Positions 44,276-53,086 are shown, counted from the first letter of the stretch. The stretch: 64,000 nucleotides of DNA from Pseudomonas hefeiensis (GCF_030687835.1 NZ_CP117449.1:1674001-1738000), one strand, 5' to 3'. Numbers and translations are program-made. The notes: a model not told the origin generated them from the letters alone.

Positions 44276-45691
44276 CTAGATTAGGGTTTCGATGCGCAAC
44301 GAATTGGTCGACCCCGGCTGCCCGAACGGTACGCCGGCTGTGATCAGCAGGGTATCGCCGCGCTGGGCCATGCCTTGAGCCTGGGCGATTTCCAGAGCGG
44401 TGGAACAGACTTCATCCACCTGCTTCAACCGGTCATTGACCACCGAATGCACGCCCCAGGCCACGGTCAAACGGCGGGCCGCCTGCAGATTGGGTGTGAG
44501 GTTGAGGATCGGCACCGTCGGTCGCTCCCGCGCCGCCCGCAGGCTGGAACTGCCCGATTCGCTGTAGTTCACCAGTACGGCCACTGGCAGTACGTTGCTG
44601 ATACGACGGATTGCACAACTGATGGCGTCCGATACCGTGGCTTCGGCTTTCGGCCGGCTGACATCCAACTGCGCCTGGTAGTCCGGGCCGTTCTCCACCT
44701 GGCGGATGATCTTGCTCATCATTTGCACGGCTTCGAGGGGGTAATCGCCGGAGGCAGTTTCCGCCGACAGCATCACCGCATCGGCCCCTTCAGCCACGGC
44801 GTTGGCCACGTCGGTGACTTCGGCTCGGGTGGGCGCCGGGGAGAAGCGCATCGACTCGAGCATCTGGGTAGCCACCACCACCGGTTTGCCGAGGGCGCGG
44901 CAGGTGCTGATGATGTTCTTCTGGATCTGCGGCACGCTTTCGGCCGGCACTTCGACACCCAAGTCACCCCGGGCAACCATGATCGCGTCGCTCAGTTCGG
45001 CGATCTCCCGAAGCTGGGTCACCGCCGACGGTTTCTCGATCTTGGCCATCAGGAATGCCTTGTCGCCAATCAACGCACGCGCCTCGCGGATGTCCTCGGG
45101 GCGCTGCACGAACGACAGCGCCACCCAGTCCACGCCCAGCTCCAGGCCGAAGCTCAAGTCGCGGCGGTCCTTGGCGGTCAGCGGGCTCATGTCGAGCACG
45201 GCCTGGGGTACATTCACGCCTTTGCGGTCCGACAGTTCGCCGCCGTTGAGCACTTGGGTGTCGATGGCATCGGCATGCTTGGCGGTCACACGCAAGCGTA
45301 GCTTGCCGTCGTCCAGCAGCAGGTCCATGCCGGGCTCCAGGGCCGCGATGATCTGTGGGTGGGGCAGGTTGACCCGCTGTTCATCGCCGGGCGTAGCGTC
45401 CAGATCCAGGCGCAGAGCCTGGCCGCGTAGCAGCAGCACTTTGCCGTCGGCGAATGTGCCCACTCGTAGTTTCGGGCCCTGCAAGTCCATCAGAATGCCC
45501 AGTGGGTAGTTGAGCTGCTGCTCGACTTCACGAATCCACTGGTAGCGCTGGGCGTGGTCGGCATGTTCGCCGTGGCTGAAGTTCAGGCGGAAAATATTCA
45601 CACCGGCGTGCACCAGTTCACGGATGTCATCGACCCCACGGGTAGCGGGGCCGAGGGTCGCGAGGATCTTGACCTTTTTATCAGGCGTCAT
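44276..45691 (-). CDS. pyk: Pyruvate kinase
   Basis: A 471-residue enzyme converting phosphoenolpyruvate and ADP to pyruvate and ATP. It starts MTPDKKVKILATLGPATRG; the metal site is in AFLMAKIEKPSAV and MVARGDLGVEVPAE, and MLSAETASGDYP is a further signature. Placement at the end of the gcl cluster means it consumes the PEP formed from glyoxylate. It overlaps the glycerate kinase gene by 11 bases, so translation is coupled. Confidence 0.95.
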   Translation of the reverse strand: MTPDKKVKILATLGPATRGVDDIRELVHAGVNIFRLNFSHGEHADHAQRYQWIREVEQQLNYPLGILMDLQGPKLRVGTFADGKVLLLRGQALRLDLDATPGDEQRVNLPHPQIIAALEPGMDLLLDDGKLRLRVTAKHADAIDTQVLNGGELSDRKGVNVPQAVLDMSPLTAKDRRDLSFGLELGVDWVALSFVQRPEDIREARALIGDKAFLMAKIEKPSAVTQLREIAELSDAIMVARGDLGVEVPAESVPQIQKNIISTCRALGKPVVVATQMLESMRFSPAPTRAEVTDVANAVAEGADAVMLSAETASGDYPLEAVQMMSKIIRQVENGPDYQAQLDVSRPKAEATVSDAISCAIRRISNVLPVAVLVNYSESGSSSLRAARERPTVPILNLTPNLQAARRLTVAWGVHSVVNDRLKQVDEVCSTALEIAQAQGMAQRGDTLLITAGVPFGQPGSTNSLRIETLI

Positions 45692-46961
45692 GGTTGGGGT
45701 TCTCAAGAATCAGGATGGCGCGAAAGTCGTTGACGTTGGTGCGCGTCGGCTCGGTGACGATCAACGCCTCCAGCGCGGCGAAATAGCCGTAGCCGTTGTT
45801 GTTGTCCAGCTCGTCGCTGGCGCTCAGGCCCAGTTCGGCGGCACGGCGATAACTGTCCGGGGTCATGATGGCGCCGGCGTTGTCTTCGGAACCGTCGATG
45901 CCGTCCGTGTCACCGGCCAGTGCGTAGATGCCTGGATGACCCTTGAGGTTGTCAGTCAGGCTGAGCAGGAATTCTGCGTTGCGTCCGCCCCGGCCATTGC
46001 CGCGCACGGTGACCGTGGTTTCGCCGCCGGAGAGGATCACGCATGGCGCCGCCAGAGGCTGGCCGTGCAGAGCAATTTGCCGGGCGATGCCGGCGTGGAC
46101 TTTCGCCACTTCCCGGGATTCGCCTTCCAGGTCGCCGAGGATCAGCGGACTGAAACCGGCCTGGCGGGCTTTCACCGCCGCCGCTTCCAGTGATTGTTGG
46201 GGGCGGGCGATCAATTGGAAGTGACTGCGGGCCAGGCTCGGGTCGCCGGGTTTGACGGTTTCCGACTCCGGGCTTCGCAACCAGTTGCGCACCGCGGCCG
46301 GTATTTCAATGTTGTAGCGCTTGAGGATCGCCAGGGCTTCGGCTGATGTACTGGGGTCGGCCACGGTGGGGCCGGAGGCGATGACCGTGGCGAGGTCGCC
46401 GGGCACATCGGAAATCGCATAGGTGTAGACCGTCGCCGGCCAGCAGGCCTTGCCCAGGCGCCCGCCCTTGATTGCCGAGAGATGTTTGCGCACGCAATTC
46501 ATCTCGCCGATGGTGGCGCCGGACTTGAGCAAAGCCTTGTTGATCGATTGCTTGTCGGCCAGGGTGATGCCAGCTGCCGGCAGCGCCAGCAGCGCCGAGC
46601 CCCCGCCGGACAGCAGGAAAATCACCCGGTCGTCTTCGTTAAGGTTGCTGACCAGCTCCAGCACCCGTTGGGCCACCGCCAGGCCCGCCGCATCCGGCAC
46701 CGGGTGAGCGGCTTCCACTACTTCGATCTTCTGGCAGGGCGCACCATGGCCATAACGGGTCACTACCAAACCAGTGACGTCGCCCTGCCAGCAGCGCTCG
46801 ACCACCTGCGCCATCGCCGCGGCCGCCTTACCGGCGCCGATGACGATCACCCGGCCGCTGCGGTCGCTGGGCAGATACTGTTCAAGGACATGCTGCGGAT
46901 GGGCCGCGTCGATGGCTGTGGCAAACAGCTCGCGGAGCAAATGTTGCGGATCGACCGACAT
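45681..46961 (-). CDS. Glycerate 2-kinase, type II (often named hydroxypyruvate reductase TtuD)
   Basis: A 426-residue protein of the DUF4147 plus MOFRL family. LLSGGGSALLALPAAG, MNCVRKHLSAIKGGRL and the C-terminal LAGDTDGIDGSEDNAGA are hallmarks. Members are often annotated as hydroxypyruvate reductase TtuD, but the characterised activity of the family is glycerate 2-kinase, which fits here: GlxR makes glycerate, this enzyme makes 2-phosphoglycerate, enolase gives PEP and Pyk pyruvate. It has no Rossmann dinucleotide motif. Confidence 0.88.
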   Translation of the reverse strand: MSVDPQHLLRELFATAIDAAHPQHVLEQYLPSDRSGRVIVIGAGKAAAAMAQVVERCWQGDVTGLVVTRYGHGAPCQKIEVVEAAHPVPDAAGLAVAQRVLELVSNLNEDDRVIFLLSGGGSALLALPAAGITLADKQSINKALLKSGATIGEMNCVRKHLSAIKGGRLGKACWPATVYTYAISDVPGDLATVIASGPTVADPSTSAEALAILKRYNIEIPAAVRNWLRSPESETVKPGDPSLARSHFQLIARPQQSLEAAAVKARQAGFSPLILGDLEGESREVAKVHAGIARQIALHGQPLAAPCVILSGGETTVTVRGNGRGGRNAEFLLSLTDNLKGHPGIYALAGDTDGIDGSEDNAGAIMTPDSYRRAAELGLSASDELDNNNGYGYFAALEALIVTEPTRTNVNDFRAILILENPNHDA

Positions 46962-47009
46962 GGCGGACTCCCGGGATTCTTGTTATTTGAAGGGCAACGC
47001 AGACCCCCT

Positions 47010-47098
47010 TGTGGGAGCGGGCTTGCTCGCGAAGGCGGTGTGTCAGTCAATACTTTATTGACAGAAAGATTGCCTTCGCGAGCAAGCCCGCTCCCACA
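47010..47098. repeat. REP pair, GGGCTTG subtype
   Basis: TGTGGGAGCGGGCTTGCTCG arms, 89 bases in all, between glxR and the glycerate kinase gene inside the operon. Confidence 0.92.
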
Positions 47099-47108
47099 GG
47101 GGGATGTG

Positions 47109-47999
47109 TCAGTTATCGCGAATCGAGAAACTCGCCATGTGCTCCAGGCCCTTGATCAGCGCCGAGTGATCCCAGTTGCTGCCGCCGATGGCCGCGCAGG
47201 TGCTGAACACTTGCTGGGTGTTGGCGGTGTTGGGCAGGTTGATGTTCAGCTCCTTGGCGCCTTGCAGGGCCAGGTTCAGGTCCTTCTGGTGCAGGCTGAT
47301 GCGGAAGCCCGGATCGAAGGTGCCCTTGATCATGCGCTCGCCGTGTACTTCCAGGATCTTCGAGGAGGCAAAACCACCCATCAGCGCTTCGCGAACCTTG
47401 GCTGGATCGGCGCCGTTTTTCGCGGCGAACAGCAGGGCTTCGGCCACGGCCTGGATGTTCAGCGCGACGATGATCTGGTTCGCCACTTTCGCGGTCTGGC
47501 CGTCGCCGTTGCCACCCACCAGGGTGATGTTCTTGCCCATGGCCTGGAACAGCGGCAGGGCGCGTTCGAAAGCGGCGCTGTCGCCACCGACCATGATGCT
47601 CAGCGTGGCGGCCTTGGCGCCGACTTCACCACCGGACACGGGGGCATCGAGGTATTGCGCGCCTTTTTCATTGATCCTGGCCGCGAACGCCTTGGTGGCG
47701 GTGGGGGAGATCGAACTCATGTCGATGACCACCTTGCCCGCGCCCACGCCGGCCGCCACGCCATCGGCGCGAAACAGCACGTCATCGACCTGCGGGGTGT
47801 CCGGGACCATAACGATGATGAACTCGGCTTCCTGGACGACTTCCTTCGGGTTGGCCAGCGCCACCGCGCCGCCGGCCAGCAGATCGGCGGGGGCCGGGTC
47901 GTGGTGCTGACTCAGGAACAGACTGTGCCCGGCCTTTTGCAGGTTCATTGCCATGGGATGGCCCATGATGCCGGTGCCGATGAATCCGATTTTAGCCAT
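47109..47999 (-). CDS. glxR: 2-hydroxy-3-oxopropionate (tartronate semialdehyde) reductase
   Basis: A 296-residue beta-hydroxyacid dehydrogenase that reduces tartronate semialdehyde to D-glycerate. The NAD(P) site is IGFIGTGIMGHPMAMNLQ at the N-terminus, the substrate motif is DAPVSGGEVGAKAATL, and the catalytic lysine is in GQTAKVANQI. AGAGGA precedes the ATG, and AACAACAA lies directly before that. It is third from the front in gcl-hyi-glxR. Confidence 0.95.
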   Translation of the reverse strand: MAKIGFIGTGIMGHPMAMNLQKAGHSLFLSQHHDPAPADLLAGGAVALANPKEVVQEAEFIIVMVPDTPQVDDVLFRADGVAAGVGAGKVVIDMSSISPTATKAFAARINEKGAQYLDAPVSGGEVGAKAATLSIMVGGDSAAFERALPLFQAMGKNITLVGGNGDGQTAKVANQIIVALNIQAVAEALLFAAKNGADPAKVREALMGGFASSKILEVHGERMIKGTFDPGFRISLHQKDLNLALQGAKELNINLPNTANTQQVFSTCAAIGGSNWDHSALIKGLEHMASFSIRDN

Positions 48000-48011
48000 G
48001 AGAAAATCCTC

Positions 48012-48019
48012 TTGTTGTT
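48012..48019 (-). promoter_or_regulatory. Hfq/Crc-type A-rich motif at glxR
   Basis: AACAACAA on the minus strand immediately before the AGAGGA ribosome site is an exact AAnAAnAA. Confidence 0.5.
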
Positions 48020-48053
48020 ATCGTTGCTTCAAGCAAATGAGGGACTGCTTTCC

Positions 48054-48143
48054 TGTGGGAGCGGGCTTGCTCGCGAAGGCGGTGTATCAGACCGCATATT
48101 CGTGAGCTGACACACCGCCTTCGCGAGCAAGCCCGCTCCCACA
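48054..48143. repeat. REP pair, GGGCTTG subtype, long perfect arms
   Basis: Arms TGTGGGAGCGGGCTTGCTCG extend on through GCGAAGGCGGTGT, about 32 bases paired. Very similar to the copy at 54022, including the start of the spacer. Between hyi and glxR. Confidence 0.92.
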
Positions 48144-48157
48144 AGGGATTTGTTGGG

Positions 48158-48940
48158 TCAGACCGCGTTATGGCTTTTCAGCCAGCCAAGGCCCGCTTCC
48201 GTGCTGGTCAGCGGTTTGTATTCGCAGCCGACCCAGCCCTGGTAACCGATGCGGTCCAGGTGTTCGAACAGGAAGCGGTAGTTGATCTCGCCGGTCCCCG
48301 GCTCGTTGCGTCCCGGGTTGTCCGCCAGTTGCACATGGTTGATCTGACCCAGGTGCGCCGACAGGGTCCGGGCCAGGTCGCCTTCCATGATTTGCATGTG
48401 GTAGATGTCGTATTGCAGGAACAGGTTGGCGCTGCCCACCTGCTCGCGGATCGACAGGGCCTGGGTGGTGTTGTTCAAGTAGAAACCGGGAATGTCACGG
48501 GTGTTGATGGCTTCCATCACCAGCTTGATGCCTTTGGCTTGCAGCTTCTCGGCGGCATATTTCAGGTTGGCGACGAAGGTTTTCTCCACCAGGGCCTTGT
48601 CGCAGTTCTGCGGACAAATCCCGGCCAGGCAGTTGACCTGGGTGTTGCCCAGCACCTGGGCATAAGCGATCGCCAGGTCAACGCCGGAGCGGAACTCTTC
48701 AACCCGGTCCGGCAGGCAGGCAATGCCGCGCTCGCCCTTGGCCCAGTCGCCGGCCGGCAGGTTGAACAGCACTTGGGTCAGGCCATTGGCCTGGAGCAGC
48801 GCCTTGAGCTCGGCGGAGCTGTAGTCATAAGGGAACAGGTATTCGACGCCCGTGAAACCGGCCTTGGCGGCCGCTTCGAAACGGGCGAGGAAATCCTGCT
48901 CGGTGAACAGCATGGACAGGTTGGCTGCGAAACGCGGCAT
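48158..48940 (-). CDS. hyi: Hydroxypyruvate isomerase
   Basis: A 260-residue TIM-barrel isomerase interconverting hydroxypyruvate and tartronate semialdehyde. It starts MPRFAANLSMLFTEQDFLAR; KLVMEAINTRDIPGFYLNN and LQYDIYHMQIMEGDL carry the metal-binding glutamate, aspartate and histidine, and GCEYKPL the last glutamate. ATG 48940 is the family start; a longer frame through a REP pair is rejected. It follows gcl in the operon. Confidence 0.94.
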   Translation of the reverse strand: MPRFAANLSMLFTEQDFLARFEAAAKAGFTGVEYLFPYDYSSAELKALLQANGLTQVLFNLPAGDWAKGERGIACLPDRVEEFRSGVDLAIAYAQVLGNTQVNCLAGICPQNCDKALVEKTFVANLKYAAEKLQAKGIKLVMEAINTRDIPGFYLNNTTQALSIREQVGSANLFLQYDIYHMQIMEGDLARTLSAHLGQINHVQLADNPGRNEPGTGEINYRFLFEHLDRIGYQGWVGCEYKPLTSTEAGLGWLKSHNAV

Positions 48941-48971
48941 GGTGGGTCTCCGGTAAATATTTGTAGATCCC

Positions 48972-49061
48972 TGTGGGAGCGGGCTTGCTCGCGAAAGCGC
49001 TGTGTCAGCCAACATCTTTGTTGGATTTGAAGCCGTCTTCGCGAGCAAGCCCACTCCCACA
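48972..49061. repeat. REP pair, GGGCTTG subtype
   Basis: TGTGGGAGCGGGCTTGCTCG and a complement with one change (CCCACTCCC). Between gcl and hyi. Confidence 0.9.
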
Positions 49062-49067
49062 AGGCAG

Positions 49068-50843
49068 TCAGTCGAGCAATGAAATCGCTGTCGGCGCATC
49101 GTTGCCCACCAGCGCCAGGTCTTCGAATTCGTTGACGGCGTTGATCTCGGTGCCCATGGAAATGTTGGTCACCCGTTCCAGGATGATCTCGACGATCACC
49201 GGTACCTTGAATTCCTCGATCAGCTCCTGGGCTTTGCGCAGCGCTGGCTGGATGCCGGACGGTTCGAACACCCGTAGCGCCTTGCAACCCAGGCCCTCGG
49301 CCACGGCGACGTGGTCCACGCCATAACCGTTGAGTTCCGGTGCGTTGAGGTTGTCGAAGGACAGTTGCACGCAGTAGTCCATGTCGAATCCACGCTGGGC
49401 CTGGCGGATCAAGCCCAGGTAGGAGTTGTTCACCACCACGTGGATGTACGGCAGCTTGAACTGTGCGCCTACCGCCAGCTCTTCGATCATGAACTGGAAG
49501 TCATAGTCGCCCGATAACGCCACGACCTTGCGATTCGGGTCGGCCTTGACCACCCCCAGCGCTGCCGGGATGGTCCAGCCCAACGGGCCGGCCTGGCCGC
49601 AGTTGATCCAGTGGCGCGGTTTGTAGACGTGCAGGAACTGCGCCCCGGCGATCTGCGACAGCCCGATGGTGCTGACGTAGCAAGTGTCCTTGCCAAACAC
49701 CTGGTTCATTTCCTCGTACACACGCTGGGGCTTGACCGGCACGTTGTCGAAGTGAGTCTTGCGCTGCAGGCTGGCCTTGCGCTGCTGGCAGTCCTGCAGC
49801 CAGGCGCTGCGGTTTTTCAGTTTGCCGGCGGCTTGCCATTCGCGGGCGACTTCGATGAACGCCGTCAGTGCCGAGGCAGCATCGGAAACGATGCCCAGGT
49901 CCGGGGTGAACACACGGCCGATCTGGGTCGGCTCGATGTCCACATGAATGAAGGTGCGGCCTTTGGTGTAGACATCCACCGACCCGGTGTGGCGGTTGGC
50001 CCAGCGGTTGCCGATGCCCAGCACCACGTCTGATTTGAGCAGCGTCGCATTGCCATAGCGGTGAGAGGTTTGCAGGCCGACCATGCCGACCATCAATGGA
50101 TGATCGTCTGGAATCGTGCCCCAGCCCATCAATGTGGGAATCACCGGGATACCGGTCAGCTCAGCGAATTCCACCAGCAGCTCGCTGGCATCGGCGTTGA
50201 TGATCCCACCACCGGCCACCAGCAAGGGGCGCTCCGCCTGATCGAGCATGGCCAGGGCCTTCTCGATCTGCACGCGGTTGGCCGCAGGCTTGGCCAGAGG
50301 CAGCGGTTGATAGGCATCGATGTCGAACTCGATCTCGGCCATCTGCACGTCGAACGGCAGGTCGATCAGCACCGGGCCCGGCCGGCCGGAGCGCATCTCA
50401 AAGAAGGCCTTCTGGAAAGCGTACGGCACCTGGCCCGGTTCCAGGACGGTGGTTGCCCACTTGGTCACCGGCTTGACGATGCTGGTGATATCCACAGCCT
50501 GGAAATCTTCCTTGTGCAGGCGGGCGCGGGGCGCTTGGCCGGTGATGCACAGGATCGGGATCGAGTCGGCCGAAGCGCTGTAGAGCCCCGTCACCATGTC
50601 GGTCCCCGCCGGACCCGAGGTGCCGATGCACACGCCAATGTTGCCGGCCTTGGTGCGGGTGTAGCCCTCGGCCATGTGGGAGGCGCCTTCAACGTGGCGA
50701 GCGAGGACATGATCGATGCCACCCACCTTTTGCAGGGCAGAGTACAGCGGGTTGATCGCGGCACCCGGGATGCCGAAGGCGGTGTCCACGCCTTCACGGC
50801 GCATCACCAGAACGGCGGCTTCGATTGCTCTCATTTTGCTCAT
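49068..50843 (-). CDS. gcl: Glyoxylate carboligase
   Basis: A 591-residue thiamine diphosphate enzyme joining two glyoxylate to tartronate semialdehyde and CO2. Residue 51 is valine ([14 protein letters not shown]) where related enzymes have the cofactor-activating glutamate; E. coli Gcl also has Val51, which makes the identification secure. The thiamine-binding region is [14 protein letters not shown] followed by [13 protein letters not shown]. It is the first gene of the leftward cluster; a TTGTATACAA palindrome lies 26 bases before its ATG. Confidence 0.97.
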   Translation of the reverse strand: MSKMRAIEAAVLVMRREGVDTAFGIPGAAINPLYSALQKVGGIDHVLARHVEGASHMAEGYTRTKAGNIGVCIGTSGPAGTDMVTGLYSASADSIPILCITGQAPRARLHKEDFQAVDITSIVKPVTKWATTVLEPGQVPYAFQKAFFEMRSGRPGPVLIDLPFDVQMAEIEFDIDAYQPLPLAKPAANRVQIEKALAMLDQAERPLLVAGGGIINADASELLVEFAELTGIPVIPTLMGWGTIPDDHPLMVGMVGLQTSHRYGNATLLKSDVVLGIGNRWANRHTGSVDVYTKGRTFIHVDIEPTQIGRVFTPDLGIVSDAASALTAFIEVAREWQAAGKLKNRSAWLQDCQQRKASLQRKTHFDNVPVKPQRVYEEMNQVFGKDTCYVSTIGLSQIAGAQFLHVYKPRHWINCGQAGPLGWTIPAALGVVKADPNRKVVALSGDYDFQFMIEELAVGAQFKLPYIHVVVNNSYLGLIRQAQRGFDMDYCVQLSFDNLNAPELNGYGVDHVAVAEGLGCKALRVFEPSGIQPALRKAQELIEEFKVPVIVEIILERVTNISMGTEINAVNEFEDLALVGNDAPTAISLLD

Positions 50844-50869
50844 GGTTTTGTGCCTCTTACGTTTTGTAA

Positions 50870-50879
50870 TTGTATACAA
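50870..50879. promoter_or_regulatory. TTGTATACAA palindrome upstream of gcl
   Basis: Exact copy, 26 bases upstream of the gcl ATG, at or near the expected transcription start, so binding would block transcription. Confidence 0.6.
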
Positions 50880-51008
50880 GTGGCTTTGCGTAGAGTGTAT
50901 TCACGGCGGGCGGCGCAGGTCAATCCATTTCCTCAAGCACCTGTTTCATTCGTCGGAAGGCCGTAAACGCTGTGGCTTTTCGTCGCACAGGATGTGTTGT
51001 TGGAATTA

Positions 51009-51018
51009 TTGTATACAA
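51009..51018. promoter_or_regulatory. TTGTATACAA palindrome upstream of the glcG-like gene
   Basis: Exact copy, 91 bases before the divergent gene's ATG. A partial copy TTGTATGCGT is at 51041. Confidence 0.6.
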
Positions 51019-51088
51019 AAAATAAAATCATTGTGTTCTATTGTATGCGTCTGGTTTTTCCGAAAGCAATGCCGGGAACGCTTCCCAC

Positions 51089-51096
51089 AACAAAAA
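51089..51096 (+). promoter_or_regulatory. Hfq/Crc-type A-rich motif at the glcG-like gene
   Basis: AACAAAAA fits AAnAAnAA and merges into the AAGGA ribosome site before ATG 51110. Confidence 0.4.
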
Positions 51097-51109
51097 AAGG
51101 ACAGCACTC

Positions 51110-51547
51110 ATGAGCGTTTTAACCTTGAAAATTGCCGTCAACCTGACGGGGCAAGCCCTTGCCGCAGGCCGCGAAATCAGCGCTGCGCCACTGACCATTG
51201 CGGTCCTGGACAGCGGCGGCCACCTGATTGCCTTGCAACGCGAAGACGGCGCCAGCCTGCTTCGCCCTCAGATCGCTATCGGTAAGGCCTGGGGTGCCAT
51301 CGCCCTGGGCAAGGGCTCGCGCCTGCTCGCCCAGGACGCCCAACAACGCCCGGCCTTCTTCGCCGCGTTGAACGGCCTGGGGCAGGGCAGCGTCGTGCCG
51401 GCACCGGGGGGGGTGTTGATCAGGGATCAGGATGGGCGGGTGTTGGGCGCCATCGGCATCAGTGGCGATACCTCGGACATTGATGAGCAGGTTGCGATCA
51501 CGGCCGTGGGAGGGGTGGGGTTGAAGGCGGATGCGGGGGTGGTTTGA
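51110..51547 (+). CDS. GlcG/HbpS family protein (DUF336)
   Basis: A 145-residue protein of the GlcG/HbpS family (SLTLAAARAI-type fold): it contains APLTIAVLDSGGHLIALQRE, IAIGKAWGAIALGKGS and VPAPGGVLIRDQDGRVLGAIGISG, the typical glycine-rich core. HbpS binds haem; GlcG is encoded with glycolate oxidase genes. Divergent from gcl and sharing its control region, it probably has an accessory role in glyoxylate use. Biochemical role unknown. Confidence 0.88.
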   Translation: MSVLTLKIAVNLTGQALAAGREISAAPLTIAVLDSGGHLIALQREDGASLLRPQIAIGKAWGAIALGKGSRLLAQDAQQRPAFFAALNGLGQGSVVPAPGGVLIRDQDGRVLGAIGISGDTSDIDEQVAITAVGGVGLKADAGVV

Positions 51548-51572
51548 TGCTGCGGTGAAGTGACTATCGCTT

Positions 51573-51661
51573 TCGCGAGCAAGCCCGCTCCCACAGGTCC
51601 GATGATGGACACAAAATGTTTGAACACAGCAAATCCCCTGTGGGAGCGGGCTTGCTCGCGA
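51573..51661. repeat. REP pair, GGGCTTG subtype, left of the RAYT gene
   Basis: TCGCGAGCAAGCCCGCTCCC and complement with TCGCGA ends outside, 89 bases. It flanks the transposase gene on the left. Confidence 0.92.
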
Positions 51662-51759
51662 AAGCAATCGACCAGACACATCCGGCTAAAAGTTTGACCA
51701 TGATGCTGCATTCACAGCGCTAGCCTTTCAAAACTTTATTGGGAAAGGGGGGGCAACGG

Positions 51760-52218
51760 ATGCCTTTACGTGCAGCTTCACATCGTCTGCGCATCGGTCG
51801 CTATGCAGAGCAAAACCGCATCTATTTACTGACAGCCAATACGCGCGGGCGCGGGCCTGTCTTTAAGGACTATGGCTTGGGCAGGATAGTCATCCGTCAA
51901 TTCAAGGAGGTACAGGAGCAGGGCATTGCTGATTCCCTGGCTTTTGTCGTTATGCCTGATCATTTCCATTGGTTGATCCAACTGTATCGCGGATCCTTGG
52001 GGCAGTTGATGTGCCAGGTGAAATCCTTAAGTGCCAAGGGGGTCAACGAGGCGGTTGGCAGGACGGGGAATCTCTGGCAGCAGGGGTTCCATGACTGTGC
52101 ATTACGGCGGGAGGAAGACTTGGTAAAGCTCGCTCGTTATGTGGTCGCGAATCCGTTGCGGGCGGGTCTGGTGGAGCGACTGGGTGACTATCCGCTGTGG
52201 GATGCGATTTGGGTTTGA
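51760..52218 (+). CDS. REP-associated tyrosine transposase (RAYT)
   Basis: A 152-residue IS200-like Y1 HUH transposase. The metal-binding HUH motif is H68-F-H70 in VVMPDHFHWLIQL; the catalytic tyrosine is Tyr127 in KLARYVVANPLRAGLVE. RAYT proteins nick and join REP sequences and are the likely source of REPINs. REP pairs of one subtype lie on both sides (51573 and 52241), as expected for a RAYT locus. No left or right insertion-sequence ends are seen, so it is a domesticated single gene. ATG 51760 is chosen. Confidence 0.9.
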   Translation: MPLRAASHRLRIGRYAEQNRIYLLTANTRGRGPVFKDYGLGRIVIRQFKEVQEQGIADSLAFVVMPDHFHWLIQLYRGSLGQLMCQVKSLSAKGVNEAVGRTGNLWQQGFHDCALRREEDLVKLARYVVANPLRAGLVERLGDYPLWDAIWV

Positions 52219-52240
52219 TCCAATACCGAGTTGCCGCCAT

Positions 52241-52330
52241 TCGCGAGCAAGCCCGCTCCCACAAGGGATTGGCGGTGTTTGATAATTTTTGGTCCGCCAT
52301 CGAACCCTGTGGGAGCGGGCTTGCTCGCGA
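52241..52330. repeat. REP pair, GGGCTTG subtype, right of the RAYT gene
   Basis: TCGCGAGCAAGCCCGCTCCC and complement with TCGCGA ends outside, 90 bases, same orientation type as the left flank. Confidence 0.92.
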
Positions 52331-52349
52331 ATGGGCGTTCCGCAATTTT

Positions 52350-52955
52350 TTAGTCCACCTCACACCCCTTCAACACCAACCGAATAATCGTCTGCGCCGC
52401 CGCTTCATAATCCGCTTCGTCCAGTTTCGCCTTGCCGGTCACGGCGCTGATCTGCCAGTCGAAGTCGGCGTAGGTCTGGGTGGCTGCCCAGATGCTGAAC
52501 ATCAGGTGGTTGGGGTCGATGGGGGCGATCTGGCCGCGGTCGATCCAGGTCTGGATGCAGTCGATGTTGTGCCGGGCCTGGGCGTTGAGTTGTTCGACCA
52601 GGTCGGCGCTCAGGTGGGGGGCGCCGTGCATGATTTCGCTGGCGAAGACTTTTGAGGCGAAGGGCAGGTCGCGGGAGATGCGGATCTTGGAGCGGATGTA
52701 GTGGCTCAGCACTTCGCCGGGCACGCCATCGGCGTTGAACGGGGTTGAGGCCTGGAGGATTGGCTCGATGATACTTTCCAGTACCTCGCGATAGAGGTTT
52801 TCCTTGGATTTGAAATAGTAATAGACGTTGGGTTTGGGCAGGCCCGCCTTGGCCGCGATATCGCTGGTTTTGGTCGCCGCGAAGCCCTTGTCGGCAAATT
52901 CTTCGCTGGCGGCACGCAGGATCAGTTCTTTGTTGCGCTCGCGGATAGTGCTCAT
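52350..52955 (-). CDS. TetR family regulator, RutR-like
   Basis: A 201-residue TetR regulator. The helix-turn-helix is TKTSDIAAKAGLPKPNVYYY at about residues 27-46. The C-terminal half resembles E. coli RutR, which senses uracil and thymine: PFASKVFASEIMHGAP, APIDPNHLMFSIWAATQ and YADF match, including the ligand-contacting tryptophan. A regulator of this kind lies beside the gcl cluster in other Pseudomonas. A nucleobase or degradation product as ligand is plausible but inferred. The RutR operator TTGACCANNTGGTCAA is not seen nearby. Confidence 0.88.
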   Translation of the reverse strand: MSTIRERNKELILRAASEEFADKGFAATKTSDIAAKAGLPKPNVYYYFKSKENLYREVLESIIEPILQASTPFNADGVPGEVLSHYIRSKIRISRDLPFASKVFASEIMHGAPHLSADLVEQLNAQARHNIDCIQTWIDRGQIAPIDPNHLMFSIWAATQTYADFDWQISAVTGKAKLDEADYEAAAQTIIRLVLKGCEVD

Positions 52956-53086
52956 AAACCCAGGGGTTCCTTGCCTGTTCTGGCGGTTGCGCATGGTAGC
53001 ACCGGCCTCCAGAGGCGCTCAAGAATGCCCCGAGGCTACGTCGGGCGCGCTATGCTGCGCAGCATTATTATTCAAGGAGCTCCTCC

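Noticed and set aside
46482-48110. Plus-strand frame of 542 codons opposite glxR and the glycerate kinase gene
   Set aside because: It runs through two REP pairs and shows no domain; antisense artefact.
51760-52218. Complete insertion sequence around the transposase
   Set aside because: No terminal structures, target duplication or second gene are visible; only REP pairs flank it, so it is a single-gene RAYT locus.
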